Positions 9,557 to 22,331 of a DNA stretch of 64,000 nucleotides are shown here, piece by piece; the stretch's first letter is position 1; the number at the start of each line of letters is the position of its first letter. The DNA comes from Bryum argenteum (Eukaryota; Streptophyta; Bryopsida; Bryales; Bryaceae): positions 17,636,597 through 17,700,596 of the forward strand of contig CM073324.1 in the NCBI GenBank assembly GCA_037043015.1, given 5' to 3'. Under the pieces are notes generated by a model. That model had not been told where the DNA came from. It searched no databases and saw only the letters and a program-made list of their open reading frames with translations. Made by a program: the position numbers and the translations under genes.

Positions 9557-12524
9557 CTATAACTTGAGGAATACAAACTCCTCGACAGCGGGAATGTCAC
9601 CCAATTTTTGAAGCGTGGCCTTGGTAGGCTCGTCGTCCACGCCGATAGCCATGACGGCATGCTGCCGCGGTGACTTCCGGCCCACACTCATGAAGGAGAT
9701 GTTGACATTGTCTTCTCCGAGGATGGTCCCCACCCTGCCGATCATGCCTGGTTGATCCACCTGTCGGTACAAGATGATGCTGCCTTCCAAACTCACGTCC
9801 ACGTTGAAGCTCCCCACCTTCGACAAATATGGCACTCCGTCTTTCACCTTCCCTTCCAAGTAGATGGCTCCGTCTTGTTCCGAGCTTGCGAACTTCGATT
9901 CCACTCCGCCTACAGTCACCTGCAAGTCACACGACATGATGTTCAAATTCATACATATCTCGCATTCTTCCCGAAGTAGGATGATTCATGTCTCAGTTTG
10001 ATCATATCGTAACATGATGCTCAAATTCATACATCTCTTGTGAAAGAGCATTCCTCCTCAATTGGAATGATTGATGCATGCATGCTCATATTCATGATTC
10101 ACTTGTAAACGACCAATCTTCCTCAATTAGAACGATACATGTCTCAGTCTTATCACATCACAACATAATGCTCATATTCATACATATCTAGCATTCTTCC
10201 TCAAATTAGAATGTTTCATGTCGCTTTGAGAAATTCAAAAGCCTCGAGATGCTGCAGTTCCTGTAGCTCCTTGACCTGGTCAATCTTGAGGGTGCATGTG
10301 TGACAAGTGTGGCAGACATAAAGGATTGACGTGCTGATGGTGTTTTTTTGTGCACTAATAGATGTTCAGTTGATTGCTGTGGCGAGATATAAAATGAATT
10401 GGCATGGGAGAAGAGAAGGTTGTTGCTTGCATACCGCAATGGTTTCGAGTGGCACTTCGATGGCGCCATCGGTGGGCTGTCGCTCCTCGCTGATCTTGAG
10501 ACCACGTTGCTTGGCAACGTAGTCGGCGTTCACCAGGTTGATGAATGCGCTCGACACTGGCTCAATCAAACCCTTAGTGATCATGGCCCTCAATAGCCGC
10601 GTATCCAAATCGTCATCAGCGCGGGCAGATCTGTACACCACCTTCACTGCCTTCACACCAGCCACACCTGCCACCAGTTGCACTGCCAGTCTCCCCAGCC
10701 TCTCGGCCAAAGTCACATATGGAGCCAGCTCCGTAATTACCTGTTGCATAAATATCAGATAGTCAGTGAGCCATTCTCACATTCATGGTTCCAACTAAAT
10801 CAAACATGTTGAAAATTAGAAGCCCGAAACGATGCGAAACTTTAGTCTCATTCTCCACTGTTTCAAATTGAAGAGGAGGGGAGCCAGCTACAGATGAAAA
10901 CACAACAAAGAAGTGACCGAAAAAGGCACCTCTGCAGGAACCATGGGTGCATTGACCGCTGTAGCTGAAAGCTCTCCAGCCAAAGCCCCCGCGACAGCCT
11001 CGGCAATCTCAACGGCAACTCCTTCCTGAACGTGGACAAGAATTTTGTGGATGGGTAACATCCGTTGCCAGTCAGCTCAAAACGGCCCTCTCTTCATCCA
11101 ATTTGTTTCAAAAAAACCCCTCAAGAAATTGGGCCATAAAAAGAACCAAATTTAAAACCATTGTCTCAGCCTTGGGCCAGGGAATTGGTTCTGTAGAACC
11201 TACTCAACTTCTCAGAATCACATGACGGCAATCTCTTCATAAAACTCTCAAGTTAGTACCTGAGCTTCCATGGTGCTCGCGCCCAGATGAGGAGTAACGA
11301 TGACATTCTCGTGATTCACAAGAGTATCACCTTCCTTCGGAGGCTCCACGGTGAACACGTCCAAAGCAGCCTGAAAGTACCAGAAACACATGTAAGAATG
11401 AATCGATAAAAAGAAAACAATCGCTGACACAAGTGTGTGAGAATGGGGCTGACCTGGGCCACGATGCCAGCGTCCAAGGCGCGCACGAGCGCAGGCTCAT
11501 CAATGACGCCACCTCGTGCGACATTGATGATGCGCACGCCCTTCTTGCACTTGGCGAAGCTGTCGTCGTTGAAGATCTTGTCCGTGCTGGGGGTGAGCGG
11601 CATGTGAAGGGAGATGAAGTCAGCTTTCGCAAGAGCCTCATCAAAGCTCACCAACTCCACGCCTACAGCCTTGGCACGCTCAGCTGACGCGTAAGGGTCG
11701 TGCGCAATGACGTGCATTCCCAGCCCCTTGGCTCTCCTCGCCACTTCGGAGCCCACTTTCCCGAACCCCATGACCGCCAACGTCTTGTCGACAAGCGACA
11801 CTCCCACCCACTTGTTGCGTTGCCACTTGCCTGCCTTCATGGACGCACTCGCTTGCGCCACATTCCTCGCCATCGCCGTCAGCAAGGAAATTCCATGCTC
11901 TGCTGCCGCGACTGTGTTCGCCGTCGGCGCATTCACCACCAAGCAGCCCACCTCTGTGGCCGCTTGCAAATCTACATTGTCGATACCCACTCCTGCCCTT
12001 CCCACAACCTGCACATAATCCATCAAGATCAGTGATCCAATAACGCACTAAACCAAGCTCTGCACAGACCATCCAAGATTTACCTTAAGGCGGCCTTTGG
12101 ACGCCTCAAAAACCTCCCGGGTGACTTTGGTCCCGCTCCGGACGATTAGAGCATCGCACTCAGAAATCTTAGCGCAAAGATCCTCCTGGGACAAATTGTA
12201 GGAGCAATCGACGATGGCCACTTTCTCCAGAAGCTCGAGACCGGCAGCGCCCAATTTCTCGGCCACCAGTACGGTGGGCTTGGCAAGCTCGCTCTCAGCG
12301 GGGGCCGTGGTAATAGTAGCCGCAGAAGAGTTCGCAGCCGCAGCAGCAACAACCACAGGCATAGTCCGCCTAACCCCGACAATGCTCTGGGTACTCTTGC
12401 TCGCCATCAAGCTCCGCCGAAGCGAAACGCGCGACAATCCTCGCTGCTGGGCATTGAGAGCTGGGGCTCCAGGAGCTGGGGACTTGAGCAGTGCTTGGAT
12501 CCGGACCTGAGCAGCGGCAGCCAT
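9557..12524 (-). CDS. PGDH: D-3-phosphoglycerate dehydrogenase, plastid-targeted
   Basis: First enzyme of the phosphorylated serine pathway: oxidises 3-phosphoglycerate to 3-phosphohydroxypyruvate with NAD+. Six exons join in phase 0: 12524-12084, 12008-11454, 11370-11260, 11025-10930, 10740-10435 and 9919-9557, giving 623 aa (Arabidopsis PGDH1 has 603). Residues 1 to about 70 are Ala/Ser/Arg-rich with few acidic residues, as in a chloroplast transit peptide. The NAD-binding loop GFGKVG is at 228-233. Likely catalytic residues are Arg312 in [10 protein letters not shown], Glu341 and His360 in TPHLGAS. The intervening domain follows, and a C-terminal ACT domain contains [13 protein letters not shown], ending in EEFVFLKL as in plant enzymes. 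No stop or frameshift was seen. Two introns carry repeats: one acceptor is formed by a 40-bp sequence also present at 8346, and the last intron holds a minisatellite. Confidence 0.96.
9930..10225. repeat. Minisatellite in the last PGDH intron
   Basis: About four imperfect units of 65-80 bp share ATGCTCAAATTCATACAT, a CATTCTTCCTCAA-type stretch and a CATGTCTCAGT-type end. They fill most of the 515-bp intron between exons 5 and 6. Confidence 0.7.
11027..11066. repeat. 40-bp sequence shared with 8346-8385, supplying a PGDH splice acceptor
   Basis: The stretch from TGAACGTGGACAAGAATTTT onward matches 8346-8385 at 39 of 40 positions in the same orientation. Its first bases, read on the minus strand, are the CGTTCAG acceptor directly before exon 4 of PGDH. 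Confidence 0.8.
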
Positions 12525-14499
12525 GGTTGCGAATGTGCAACTGGGTGAATGTGAAAGTGGGGAAGGAGGGGACTATGATAAGAGAAAATGGAGAATTGGA
12601 GATGAGAGAGAATGCTTGCAGCGAATGTGGGATGCTGCCCCTCTAGTGCCGGCAAGGGGGAGAATGGAGAGAGACAAGGGCGTTGGGTATAAACCCCTGA
12701 CGGGAGGACCCTTTTGGACCCCTTGGGTTCGCTAAACCCTGGCCTCGCTGCAGCGCCATTGCTTTCCTTTTGCTCCCGAATTGGCAAGCCCTACTCTCGC
12801 CAAACCGTTCGTTTATAAGTGGAATCTTTCTTTTATTGGGACCTTTGTACTACTGTACCATAATTGTGATTTTTATTGTTATTCATTGGTCAGCGAAATT
12901 ATGTGAGGAGTTCGTTATTTGGTTGTATTGATTACGGAGAAAGTATCTGCTCCTTTGAAGGTTTTTTTTGCCATGTGTATATTTTTTTAATTGGTAATTT
13001 GATTCATCGTGTACTCATTGATGAAGTTTTTATGCGGTTGGCTTGAAATGACATGAATTCTTAAATGTATGTGTTGTTTTGAGTCACTCATAAGTCTCTT
13101 AAAGTCTAGTTGTACAAAATCAAACCTTTGGTGGGGAAATTAAACATCAAACATCTGATCCTAAGATCTTGGAGTTAAATCTCCTAAATATGTAATTAAG
13201 TTTTTGGAAATGAAAAATTGTTTGTAATTTGCAAGATCATGAGGTTTGACTACATGAATTTGGCTTTTGGTTATACCGGGTAGGCAAGCTTTTGAGAATT
13301 CAAGGAACAAAATGTGTGCCTTTGGCAGTTGTCAAAAAAGTTATTCCAACTACGTAACAATGGAGGTTCATGCAAGGTGCACAATATTTCCATATTTTAA
13401 TTTTCATTTGTTGATGATTTGAAGAACAAAAGTATATCAAAAGGACAATGCATAAGGACTCTTGTGCAACCAAAAACAAAACTTTCAAGCTCAACAAGCC
13501 TCAAAAAGTAATCCAAACTTGGTTCATTGAGAACCATTTTTGACGTTTGAGAACGATTAAGGAAGTGCCCAAGAGTTCTACTTCCTCATAAAATATGTTA
13601 TGTTTTGGGTTCTACCAAGCCTATCTACAATTTGAAATTCATTAATGTAACACATGATTCAATTGAACATTATAAATTTTGTTCCTCGTGAAACTGTAGT
13701 CCACACAAGATAATACATGTGTAAAAAATATTTATCTTATGAAAAATTGCAAGCGATGTTATTCAAGGCTTTGAAAAATATATTAATCAAATCATGACAA
13801 CATGGGTGCATAAGGGCTAAAGTAGTAAATGGTGGTGGCAAGAGGAAGGTAAAGTAAAGCCTCCAAGAGTCAACCTCAAGCCTTACAGTTGGAGGTTTGG
13901 CATGTAGATATCTAACGGTAAGTACTTCATCACCTTTTATAAAAAGTCATCACTTTTGTGCTTCTTGTACCTTTCGAAATAATAATACAAAACCAAAAAA
14001 ATAATTAATTATGTAGCAATATGGAGCAAGTCAAAGTCAATATTTTAGGAGGAATTTTCAAAAGGGGACTATTACCCTTCACCTTATAACTTCCTTCTAG
14101 CTATTATTGCCAATATAATACCTTGGTGTGCACAACAATGATTTGATTGAAGATGAATTTACCAAATTGAAGTGATATCAAGAAAAGAAAGGTAGGCAAG
14201 AATAAGATATGGTATGGTTTTTATCCACTAGTTGTAAAAAGACGTGAACAAGACCTTAAGAGCTCTAAGTGCCCAATTCATTGTTTTGTGATCAATGAAA
14301 TACTTTCAAAGATTTTAACTACTACAAATAATAGTTTAACAAATTAAAAACCATTTATGAGAATTTTTGGAAGTCAAGGGTTATATGCAACTTACATAAC
14401 CTTATCTCGATTCATAGTTGTGTTTTGATAAGGCTTAAAACACAAACATAACAAAATTATAGGTAGTTGTACGGCACCAAATTCGTTCATTGAGAGTTG
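12525..14499. other. PGDH upstream region and AT-rich intergenic DNA
   Basis: Bases 12525 to about 12780 are GC-richer and pyrimidine-rich on the minus strand, which fits the PGDH 5' leader and promoter. The rest is AT-rich without an open frame that I can support. Confidence 0.45.
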
Positions 14500-15247
14500 A
14501 ACTTTAGAATCGTTTAGGGTTTAGAAAGTTTATAAGACGTATAGGTTTCGATTCTAAATAACATAAATGAAGATCCGGCACTTCCATTTCCCACAGCGAG
14601 AACAGCATCCACGTATCTTCGTATATGTGCACGATCATGTGATTTAATTTTTGCTATGATCCAATCTAAGTCTCCACCCCCCCCCCTTCCAATAATTTGA
14701 ATTTTCTACGCTATTTTCATGAATCTCAATTACCGAAATTAACTTCTTCAATAATAACAATCACTTTTAGGAACTCCTTAGTTTATATTTGTTCATTATT
14801 TTCCTTTTTCTTAGAGTTGCGTAATATTTTATATATTGACTACCAATATTACCTTGATATTGTGAAGCCTGATAACGTCACCGATAATTATTCCACTAGG
14901 CACCTCTTGGAGGTCGACGTTTGTGGAATAATGCAGGATAGGAAGTTGTTCACCTCGTCCTGGCATCGCGTCCGTGACGGTCATCCTTACGAGGTAAGGG
15001 CCTGTATATATCCACACATACACTAGATGAGTGCTATACACAAATACACACCTTCCCATTTAGCATGATTCATATTTTTTAGTAAGGTTCGTGATAATCT
15101 CTTACCTTCACGGCCTAGTATGTTGCATAGCTTGTAATCTATCACTATGGCTTGAATATCCGAGGGTCCTCTGTCTTCCTTTATCGCACACTCAACCGTT
15201 TTACATCTGAGAGCCCTTGGCGTCGCTCTTGTCCCAATGAACTTCAT
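14500..15247 (-). pseudogene. POT1: POT1-like telomere-end-binding protein, N-terminal OB-fold remnant
   Basis: Three stretches in order resemble the first OB fold of POT1, which binds the telomeric single strand. Exon A (15247-15106) starts with ATG and contains DIQAIVIDYK. Exon B (15001-14853) reads YLVRMTVTDA, then QLPILHYSTN and GIIIGDVIRLHNIK. Exons A and B have consensus splice sites and join in phase. A third stretch at about 14500-14625 reads YVDAVLAVGNGSAGSSFMLF, matching the following strand of the fold, but I cannot join it to exon B in phase and it soon meets a stop. The second OB fold and the remaining several hundred residues of POT1 were not found, so this is probably a truncated, decayed copy. 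The assignment rests on the GDVIRLH and GSSFMLF motifs and their order. Confidence 0.5.
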
Positions 15248-15732
15248 CTCGCAAAGAGATTTATCAATTCCGTTTATTGTATACTACCTTTGCTTTATAG
15301 TTTACGTAGTACAAAAACAACTTTCTATCAATAACAAACATACCAAAATAATTTGAAGATTCGAGGATCATTTTAAAATCAACTCTACCACTAAAATATT
15401 CAAAATCATGGAAACCACCCACCCAAACGGTTAAACCTTAAGCCGTGCATGAGAGCCCAGAGTCATGTATATACTTAAGTGATCCATACACATGAACCAA
15501 AAAATGTGGCTTGTGATGTGCCCTACACTTTTACATTTGTTATAAACCATATCTCCATTATTACATGGAGCTCTATTCTTAAGAGCGGTAGGGGGTGATA
15601 AGTGCAAGAGTTTTCACTAAAAAGTCTTTTAATTTTACCACTTGTGACACTTTTACTATGGTTCTTGTCTACTCTTAACACTCACTTTCGTTTATTATTA
15701 CAGCTGTTTAGGCAATTCTATTGTATCTCAAC

Positions 15733-15789
15733 CACTTAACTCTTGTCATAACACTCACTTAACTCCCGTGATAACACTCACTTAACTCC
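15733..15789. repeat. 23-bp tandem repeat next to the copia insertion
   Basis: Two full copies and one partial copy of a CACTTAACTC...ATAACACT unit occur just outside the 3' LTR of the retrotransposon. Confidence 0.7.
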
Positions 15790-15836
15790 TAATGTAATGT
15801 GTTTTATTTTTATGTAGGACCCGTATCTACGGGATC

Positions 15837-16141
15837 TGTTAGAGTAAAAGCTTAAGAAGTAAGCAAAGAAAGAGAGGGAAACACTAAACCAAGGTGCAAG
15901 CAAAGAAGTGAGGAGAGCAAGGCTCTCCTCTAGTTTAAATGTGTAAAAGGAATAGTGGTTATCTCTAGTGAAAACTTGTGTAATCACATGTGACCACACC
16001 TTTATTATCCAGATAACTACAACTAAACTATCTGTTTACTATCTGTGTTTTACTAGGGGTTAATTCCAAGATTAGAAAGTTCCTAGGTCGTATCACTACA
16101 ACACCTAGGTTGTATCACGACACCTAGGTTGTATCACAACA
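15837..16141 (-). repeat. 3' LTR of the copia element
   Basis: 305 bp with TGTTAG start and CACAACA end on the + strand. It is about 96% identical by eye to the LTR at 21100-21404. It contains repeated CACCTAGGTTGTATCAC units near one edge. Confidence 0.95.
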
Positions 16142-16231
16142 CTCCTTCTCGAGCAAGGAACGCCTCATTAAAAACTCTTCTTGAAGTAAAACTCAATGGC
16201 AAACCTCCAAGATAGAGAAAAGAGTGCGCCC

Positions 16232-19200
16232 TTATAGAAGGTCTTGGAGAGGGCGCATTCCGGCCTTATGTACCAACTCGCGGTGTTTGTACGCCGGTAG
16301 AGCCTTAGAGAGCATATCCGCGATGTTCTTTGTGGATTCAATTTTGGTGATAGTGACCTGACTTGTGACCACAAGATCTTGCATATACCCGAATAAAGTT
16401 GGGTTGATGTGCTTCACTCAATAAGTTTTCATGAAGGCGGTGGAGACTTGGGCTACAGCTGCGGCATTGTCTTCAAAGATCACAGTTGGGGCTGCGGAAT
16501 CCTGAAACCTGCGTTCTTACCATTCTTCTTAGTCATACCGCTTCCCGTGCAGCTTCGTGGAGGGCAGGAAGTTCTGCGTGGTTGGTGGACGTGGCTGTCA
16601 CCGTTTGCTTGATTGACTTCTACGAAATTGGCGCCCTGTTCGTCATGAAGATGTAGCCGGTTTGAGATTTGCCAACAGTCTCATCCGTCCGGAACCCGGA
16701 GTCGGCGTATCCTGCTATCTTTGCATGTGCAGATTTGGTGAAGTACAAACCCAAGTCTTCTGTGCCATGAAGATACCTTAGCAAATGTTTGATGGCAGCC
16801 CAATGTCGTTGAATAGGGTTCCTGCTGTGACGTGCCAAAAGGCTGGTTGCAAATGAGATGTCTGAGCGAGTGTGGGTGGCGAGGTATAGGAGCGCGCCGA
16901 CCGTTGCGAGGTACTTGGGTTTATCTACCTCTTCCTCCTCATCCTCGCACGGGGAGTATGGGTCCTCGCCAGTCTTGCTGCGCCCAATCATTGGTGTTGA
17001 GATCAGATTTGCATCGGCCATGCCTAAGTTCTAAAGAAGCTTGCAGGTGTAGGATTCTTAGTGGAGCAGGATGCTACCATTGGAGAAGTGTTGTATCTGC
17101 AGGCCTAAGCAATATGTGGTCTTGCCTAACAACTTGATCTCAAACAAGCTTTTGAGCAAGTTCTCAACATGATTGCATTCAGTTGTTGTCCCTATAATGT
17201 TGATATCATCAACGTAAACAACAAGAATTGCATAACCGGGGGGTTTGCATAGCACAAAAATGCATGGAAGTGCTGGGTCACAGGAAAAACCTTTCTCAGT
17301 GAGGAATCGGCGAAGGTGGTGATACCACGATATGTCGGCTTGCTTTAGGCCGTATAGGGCCTTGCGGAGATGGATTCCGACAAAGTGACCGGGAGCTGCA
17401 ACTGGGACCGCAGGAAGGGAATCCGGAGGTGGTTTGGTGAAGATAGTCTCATCGAGCTCGCCATAGAGATATGCTGTAACAACATCCAGGAGTTGCATAG
17501 CAAGGGAGAGCTGAATTGCAAGAGCAAGTAGGTACCTGAAGGATGAGCAATCCATCACTGGGGAGTAGGTTTAATGATAATCAATCCCGAGGTGCTGATT
17601 GAATCCTTGTGCCACGCAGCGGACCTTGTATCGAATTGAACGATCTCGCCGTGCTCATTCCTCTTGCGGGTGAAAACCAGCTTGTATCTAATGGGACGGG
17701 TTGATAAGTTGGTGTGCAGTTGGCCGAACACACCACGCTTGCGGAGAGAGTCATACTCTGCTGTTAGTGCACGTTGCCAGTCGGGCCAATCTGGTCTCGG
17801 CTTGGCTTGGTCAAGGGTGGTGGGTTCAGGGTCTAGGTTGAGAAGATTGGTGGCGAAGGTTGAAACGTCGGAGATGGGGCATTCGGGTTCCATGTACTGA
17901 GATTCGGAGGTGGCCGGTTCCTTGGATGGTTGGAGAGACTTGGTTGGTTGTGGGAAGGGTTGGATTTTCGGATCCTGGGATTGGGTTGCGAAGGATACGA
18001 GAGCTAGTTTTGAAGCTATCCGGGAGCTGTTGGGCTAAGGTTTGAAGGTGGAGAAGTTTCTTAACTTCAGTTTCGGCAATTGCCGTGCGTGGATGGGGGT
18101 TCATGGAGAGAGACTCGACGGCACGGAAGGTGAGAGGAGCAAAACTGGAGGAAAATTGAAGTTTTAGAAAGACAGTCTCTATAAATCTGCAATTTTCAAA
18201 ACGGGCCTTGTGTAGGGTGCCATTACGGGGGTCTATGTACTTGATGATGTAGGGAGAATCGAAGCCTACATATAATCCTTCTAGGCAATGGGCACTTATG
18301 GTGCGGATTCGAGGTTCAGGTGCCGGTATCAAGACTTGACATCCAAAGACACGGAGATGACGGATATTGGGTACACAACCAGATACTAGTTCGAGAGATG
18401 TTTGGGTATTGAGCAGAGTTGGTCTGAATCGGAGAAGGGTAGCAGCATGAAGAACGACATGACTGCACATAGAGGCAGGGAGGTTAGCATGGATCAGGAG
18501 GGGGCGGGTAATCAACTGGATTTTTTTAATGTATGCCTCAGCTAATCCGTTCTGGGAATGCTCGTAAGGAGCTAAATACGTGAGATCAATCCCTGAGGCA
18601 GTACAATAGTCTTCAAATGCATGGGATCTAAACTCCTGGGCATTATCCATTCTAAATGTCTTGATGGGCTTATCCAGGAAGTGGTTGCGGAATCTAATGA
18701 GCATCGCGAGGAGTCTTGGGAATGCCATGTTCCGGGTGCTAAGGAGAGATAGTTCTGCATGGCTTCCAGAGGCATCAACTAGAACAAGAAAATAGGCAAA
18801 CTGACTTGAGACGGGGTTAATGGGTCCGCAGATGTCACCTTGTAATTGTTCCAGTGGTTGAGGCTGGGCCGTAGGTAGCGTCCACCTTGATGGGTGATTC
18901 GAGTACTTGCCTTGTATACATGCGGTGCAGTCATCGACCTTGGCTGCATCACTTGGGCTAAGAGTGTGGCCGGTGAGGACCGGTATGATGCTGCGCAGAA
19001 GGGTCGTAGCCGGGCACGACGCGGGTGCCCTAGTCGACGATGCCATATCTGGGCCTTGGATAGTGCCGTTGTATGATAGGAGCGCAGCTCTGTAGTTGGA
19101 GAGATTCGTATCTCATACAGTCCGGAACGTCCAGCAGAAATCTTCGTGATGGTTTTAGTGCCCACTTGTAGTACCATATGTTCATCATCATCTTCCAAAC

Positions 19201-20629
19201 TTGTGGAAATGTGGATCCCATTGGAGCGCACATCCCGGTAGCTGATCAGGCTACGGGGGGCGTCCGGCACATACATCGCCTTACTACACACGAGGGGGAA
19301 TCCCTCGGGCAATACTATCCTTGTCCGGCCCTCCCGCAACTTGAAGTTCCGGCTTCCGGCGATAGTGAATATTTTACATTCTTGCCAGGGTCCGCACAAA
19401 TAAGATGAATAAAAAAATTTGGGTTTTCTAAGTATTGTATGAGTGAACCCGCTATCTAAGAGTGCCTTGTCTAATGGCACTGAATGTCCAGGGGAAAGGA
19501 CCATGAAATTTTCTAGATCTACTTCATTGAATGAGGGTGCATCGAGGGAGTGCACTTCCTTCTTCCCCTCTTTCAGCTTTTGAAGCTTCTGGAAAATTTT
19601 GACCCAATAGCGTGGGGTTCGGCACTCGCGCGCGTAGTGCCCTATACGACCAGAGTTGTGACAAGCCTCTGAAGACGACTCAGAACGGGAAGATTGACTG
19701 GAATGACCTGATGGTCGATCGTGACGATCATAAGGCTCACGACGGTCCTGGTAATACCGTCGGTAATCGCGGCGATCGTCACGGTGGTCAGTCCGTCGGT
19801 CGTCATGGTAGTCAGAGCACTGGCTGTCGCGATGGTAGTAGTCGCGATTGCTTGAGTAGCGGTTGTCCCGGCCTCGGCCACGTCCTCTGCCGCCGCGTGA
19901 GGGTCGTCGTGCAGCCTCGGTATTGTTGGCTTCTACGACTTTTGTTGCTGGCGTGGTGGAAGAAACTAGAGCAGCTGCTGGAGGAGTTGGAGTAGAGGAG
20001 GTTGTGGTGACGGGTTCGGTCGTATGGATCTCCCGCGCCCGCCGAGATTCTGCATTCTTCACAAGCAAGAGCTGCTGCTTCTCTGCCATCAACAAGTTGG
20101 ACATGAGCTCAGAGTGAGTAGTAAATCGCATGTTGCGAAACTGCCGGGCAAGAATAGTTGTTGCAGGTGGAAAAGTAGATAAGGTTTTGTCGATGAGGTC
20201 AGCGTCGGTGATGCGTTCGCCACACAGTCGGAGTTGAGCAGATAAACGGTGGAGGTCGGATTTGAAGTCATAGATGGAAGGGAAGTCCATAACACAAAGG
20301 TTCACCTATTTGCTCCGAGCTTGAGGAAGCAGCAAGTCTTGGTGATGTTCAAAGCGTGCTTGGATTTAAGACCACAGGCTCGCTGCATCCGAAATTTGCA
20401 GGTACTGTTGGCGTAGTGAGGTCTCCGTGTGACGGCCTAAGATCATTAACGCTTGTTGGGGCTTAGAGTTTGGCATCCCCTCTGCCGTGGCTTAGTACAA
20501 GCCACCATCAAGTTCTTCCGCGCTGAGGTAGGTGTGAACGTCGCTTGACCACTCCAGAAAATTGTCGTTGTCTACTGCGAGAGCATCAAAAAGCAGAGCT
20601 TGGATACGAGACTCACGTGCGGTAGTCAT
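16232..20629 (-). pseudogene. Copia gag-pol polyprotein with stops and frameshifts
   Basis: Gag starts at the ATG at 20629 (MTTARESRIQ) and is interrupted by TAA at 20494-20492, TAA at 20368-20366 and TAG at 20308-20306. The zinc knuckle CHNSGRIGHYAREC has Ser in place of the second Cys. Protease shows LLDSG. The pre-integrase motif is IWHRRLGHPRRA. The integrase catalytic residues are in GDICGPI, RMDNAQEF and QNGLAEA. Reverse transcriptase has ALYGLKQA and YVDD. RNase H ends with STKNIADMLSKALP near 16300. Frame changes occur near 19040, 17890, 17560, 17050 and 16620. The product cannot be made as one chain, so mobility would need a helper. Confidence 0.93.
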
Positions 20630-21099
20630 GTTGGCGCAAATGCCGAGCACCTGCCACAAAGATGGCGAAAATAGAGAAAGGGTAAAAAAAATATTTGAAA
20701 ACTTGATATCTGGCTGAGAGCCGCAAGCATGCAGGAGCCGACACACAAGGCCTGCGGGGCTGCAGCGCGGCAGCGACGTCGCTGGCTGGGAGCGCTAGTC
20801 GGCGGAGTAGCAGGCAGGGCCTGCCAAACAACATGCAGGGCAGTGCAAGGTAGTAGGCAGGTTGTGGGCCCAACAAGTGGCTTGGAGATCCTGCAGCCCC
20901 TGCAAGTAGCGGCAGTGGACCTGCACGGAGCAGTGGAGGGCTTGTTGCTACCTCAAATCAGCAAAAATACAAGTTGAGTTAGCAATAGATAAAACGAGTA
21001 ACTATCCTTCTCTCAGGTGTCACTTCTAAAAGAATAGAGAAAATAGTCACAATCACCAATGAAGGTAAAACGAAGATAGAGCTAACAGTGCTGATAACG

Positions 21100-21404
21100 T
21101 GTCAGAATAAAAGCTTAAGAAGTAAGCAAAGAGAGAGAGGGAAACACTAAACCAAGGTGCAAGTAAAGAAGTGAGGAGAGCAAGGCTCTCCTCTAGTTTA
21201 CATGTGTAAAAGGAACAGTGGTTATCTCTAGTGAAAACTTGTGTAATCACATGTGACCACATCTTTATTATCCAGATAACCACAACTAAACTATCCGTTT
21301 ACTATCCGTGTTTTACTAGAGGTTAATTCCAAGATTAGAAAGTTCCTAGGTCGTATCACTACAACACCTAGGTTGTATCACGACACCTAGGTTGTATTAC
21401 AACA
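21100..21404 (-). repeat. 5' LTR of the copia element
   Basis: 305 bp, the same length as its partner at 15837-16141, and directly followed by the GGATC target duplication. As the upstream LTR for the minus-strand element it should carry the promoter. Confidence 0.95.
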
Positions 21405-21409
21405 GGATC

Positions 21410-22327
21410 CATAAAAAAAAGGGAACAGGGGTTTATGGCGAATTATGTGGAGAGATTGTGAAACCCAAGATGTCTGGCTGGATAGAATCAAAGACAGCAA
21501 TTAGAGGATGCAATATGAAGTTCATAATCACGATCAAGTGAATGAATTGAATCAGCAAATGAATTGAATTAACATACATGCAGCCTCAATGCTAGTTTGA
21601 CCTTTGCAATAACTGTTCTTCGTGAATTGCTTGCAACATTGTTATCTCCATTGATGGTCCTTCCAAAATTTGTTTGGTTGTTGATGAACCTGTCGTCCTC
21701 GCGGAAAATCGCACCCTTTTCACAGCTGCAATAAAATGCACTACCACAATGTTAGGTCCGGAATAAAGGGTCGCAATGTCAAAAACCACAGCATTTGTTC
21801 GTCGACCTTCATCGCGTGACTTGCTTTGAGACCCCGCCAAGTTTATAGAACAATCTAAAAATCAGATCGTGCATGTTTCCGCAATGCCAGTTTCCGTAAT
21901 GAATCATTAGGTTTAAAGATTGGAAATGAGGGAATCTATTGGGGTCGATTGGCGGACCGCCGAGATAGCCGACGCGGAGCGAAGTGCCTCCGGTGCCCAC
22001 ATTGCTGCTCCTGCTCGCGGCGCCTGGTAGAGCTCTCAATGGTCCGTTAGCTTTTTCGAAGCTTTATTTTTTACTTTTTCAAAAATCTCGGCTTTTGAGG
22101 GGTCTTAAGGCAATATGATTTGTTGAATCGCAATTGAAATTCCCCCGACCTTATGTTATTATATAGTGGTTGAGACTACCCACAGGATTATGTAATAATT
22201 GATAATTATCACATTTGCACATATTTTTATACTCAATCATTCTAGATTTACTAATATTTAATATGAATCAAATCATTTATAATGACAAATACATGTACAA
22301 TAACAACATGAATTCAATTGGACTTCC
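21410..22327. other. Intergenic, nothing recognised
   Basis: Moderately AT-rich sequence between the copia element and the TTAA-flanked element. Open frames are short and unfamiliar. Confidence 0.4.
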
Positions 22328-22331
22328 TTAA

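Larger units (their letters stand above)
15837..21404 (-). mobile_element. Ty1/copia LTR retrotransposon, full length but degenerate
   Basis: A 5,568-bp element on the minus strand. Both LTRs begin TGT and end ACA, and a 5-bp target duplication GGATC flanks it at 15832-15836 and 21405-21409. A purine tract (GAGAAGGAG on the minus strand, 16142-16150) adjoins the 3' LTR. The bases next to the 5' LTR, with TTATCAGCAC, may be the primer-binding site. The order gag, protease, integrase, reverse transcriptase, RNase H is that of copia elements. The LTRs differ at about 12 of 305 positions, so insertion is fairly recent, yet the coding region has several stops and frameshifts. Confidence 0.95.
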
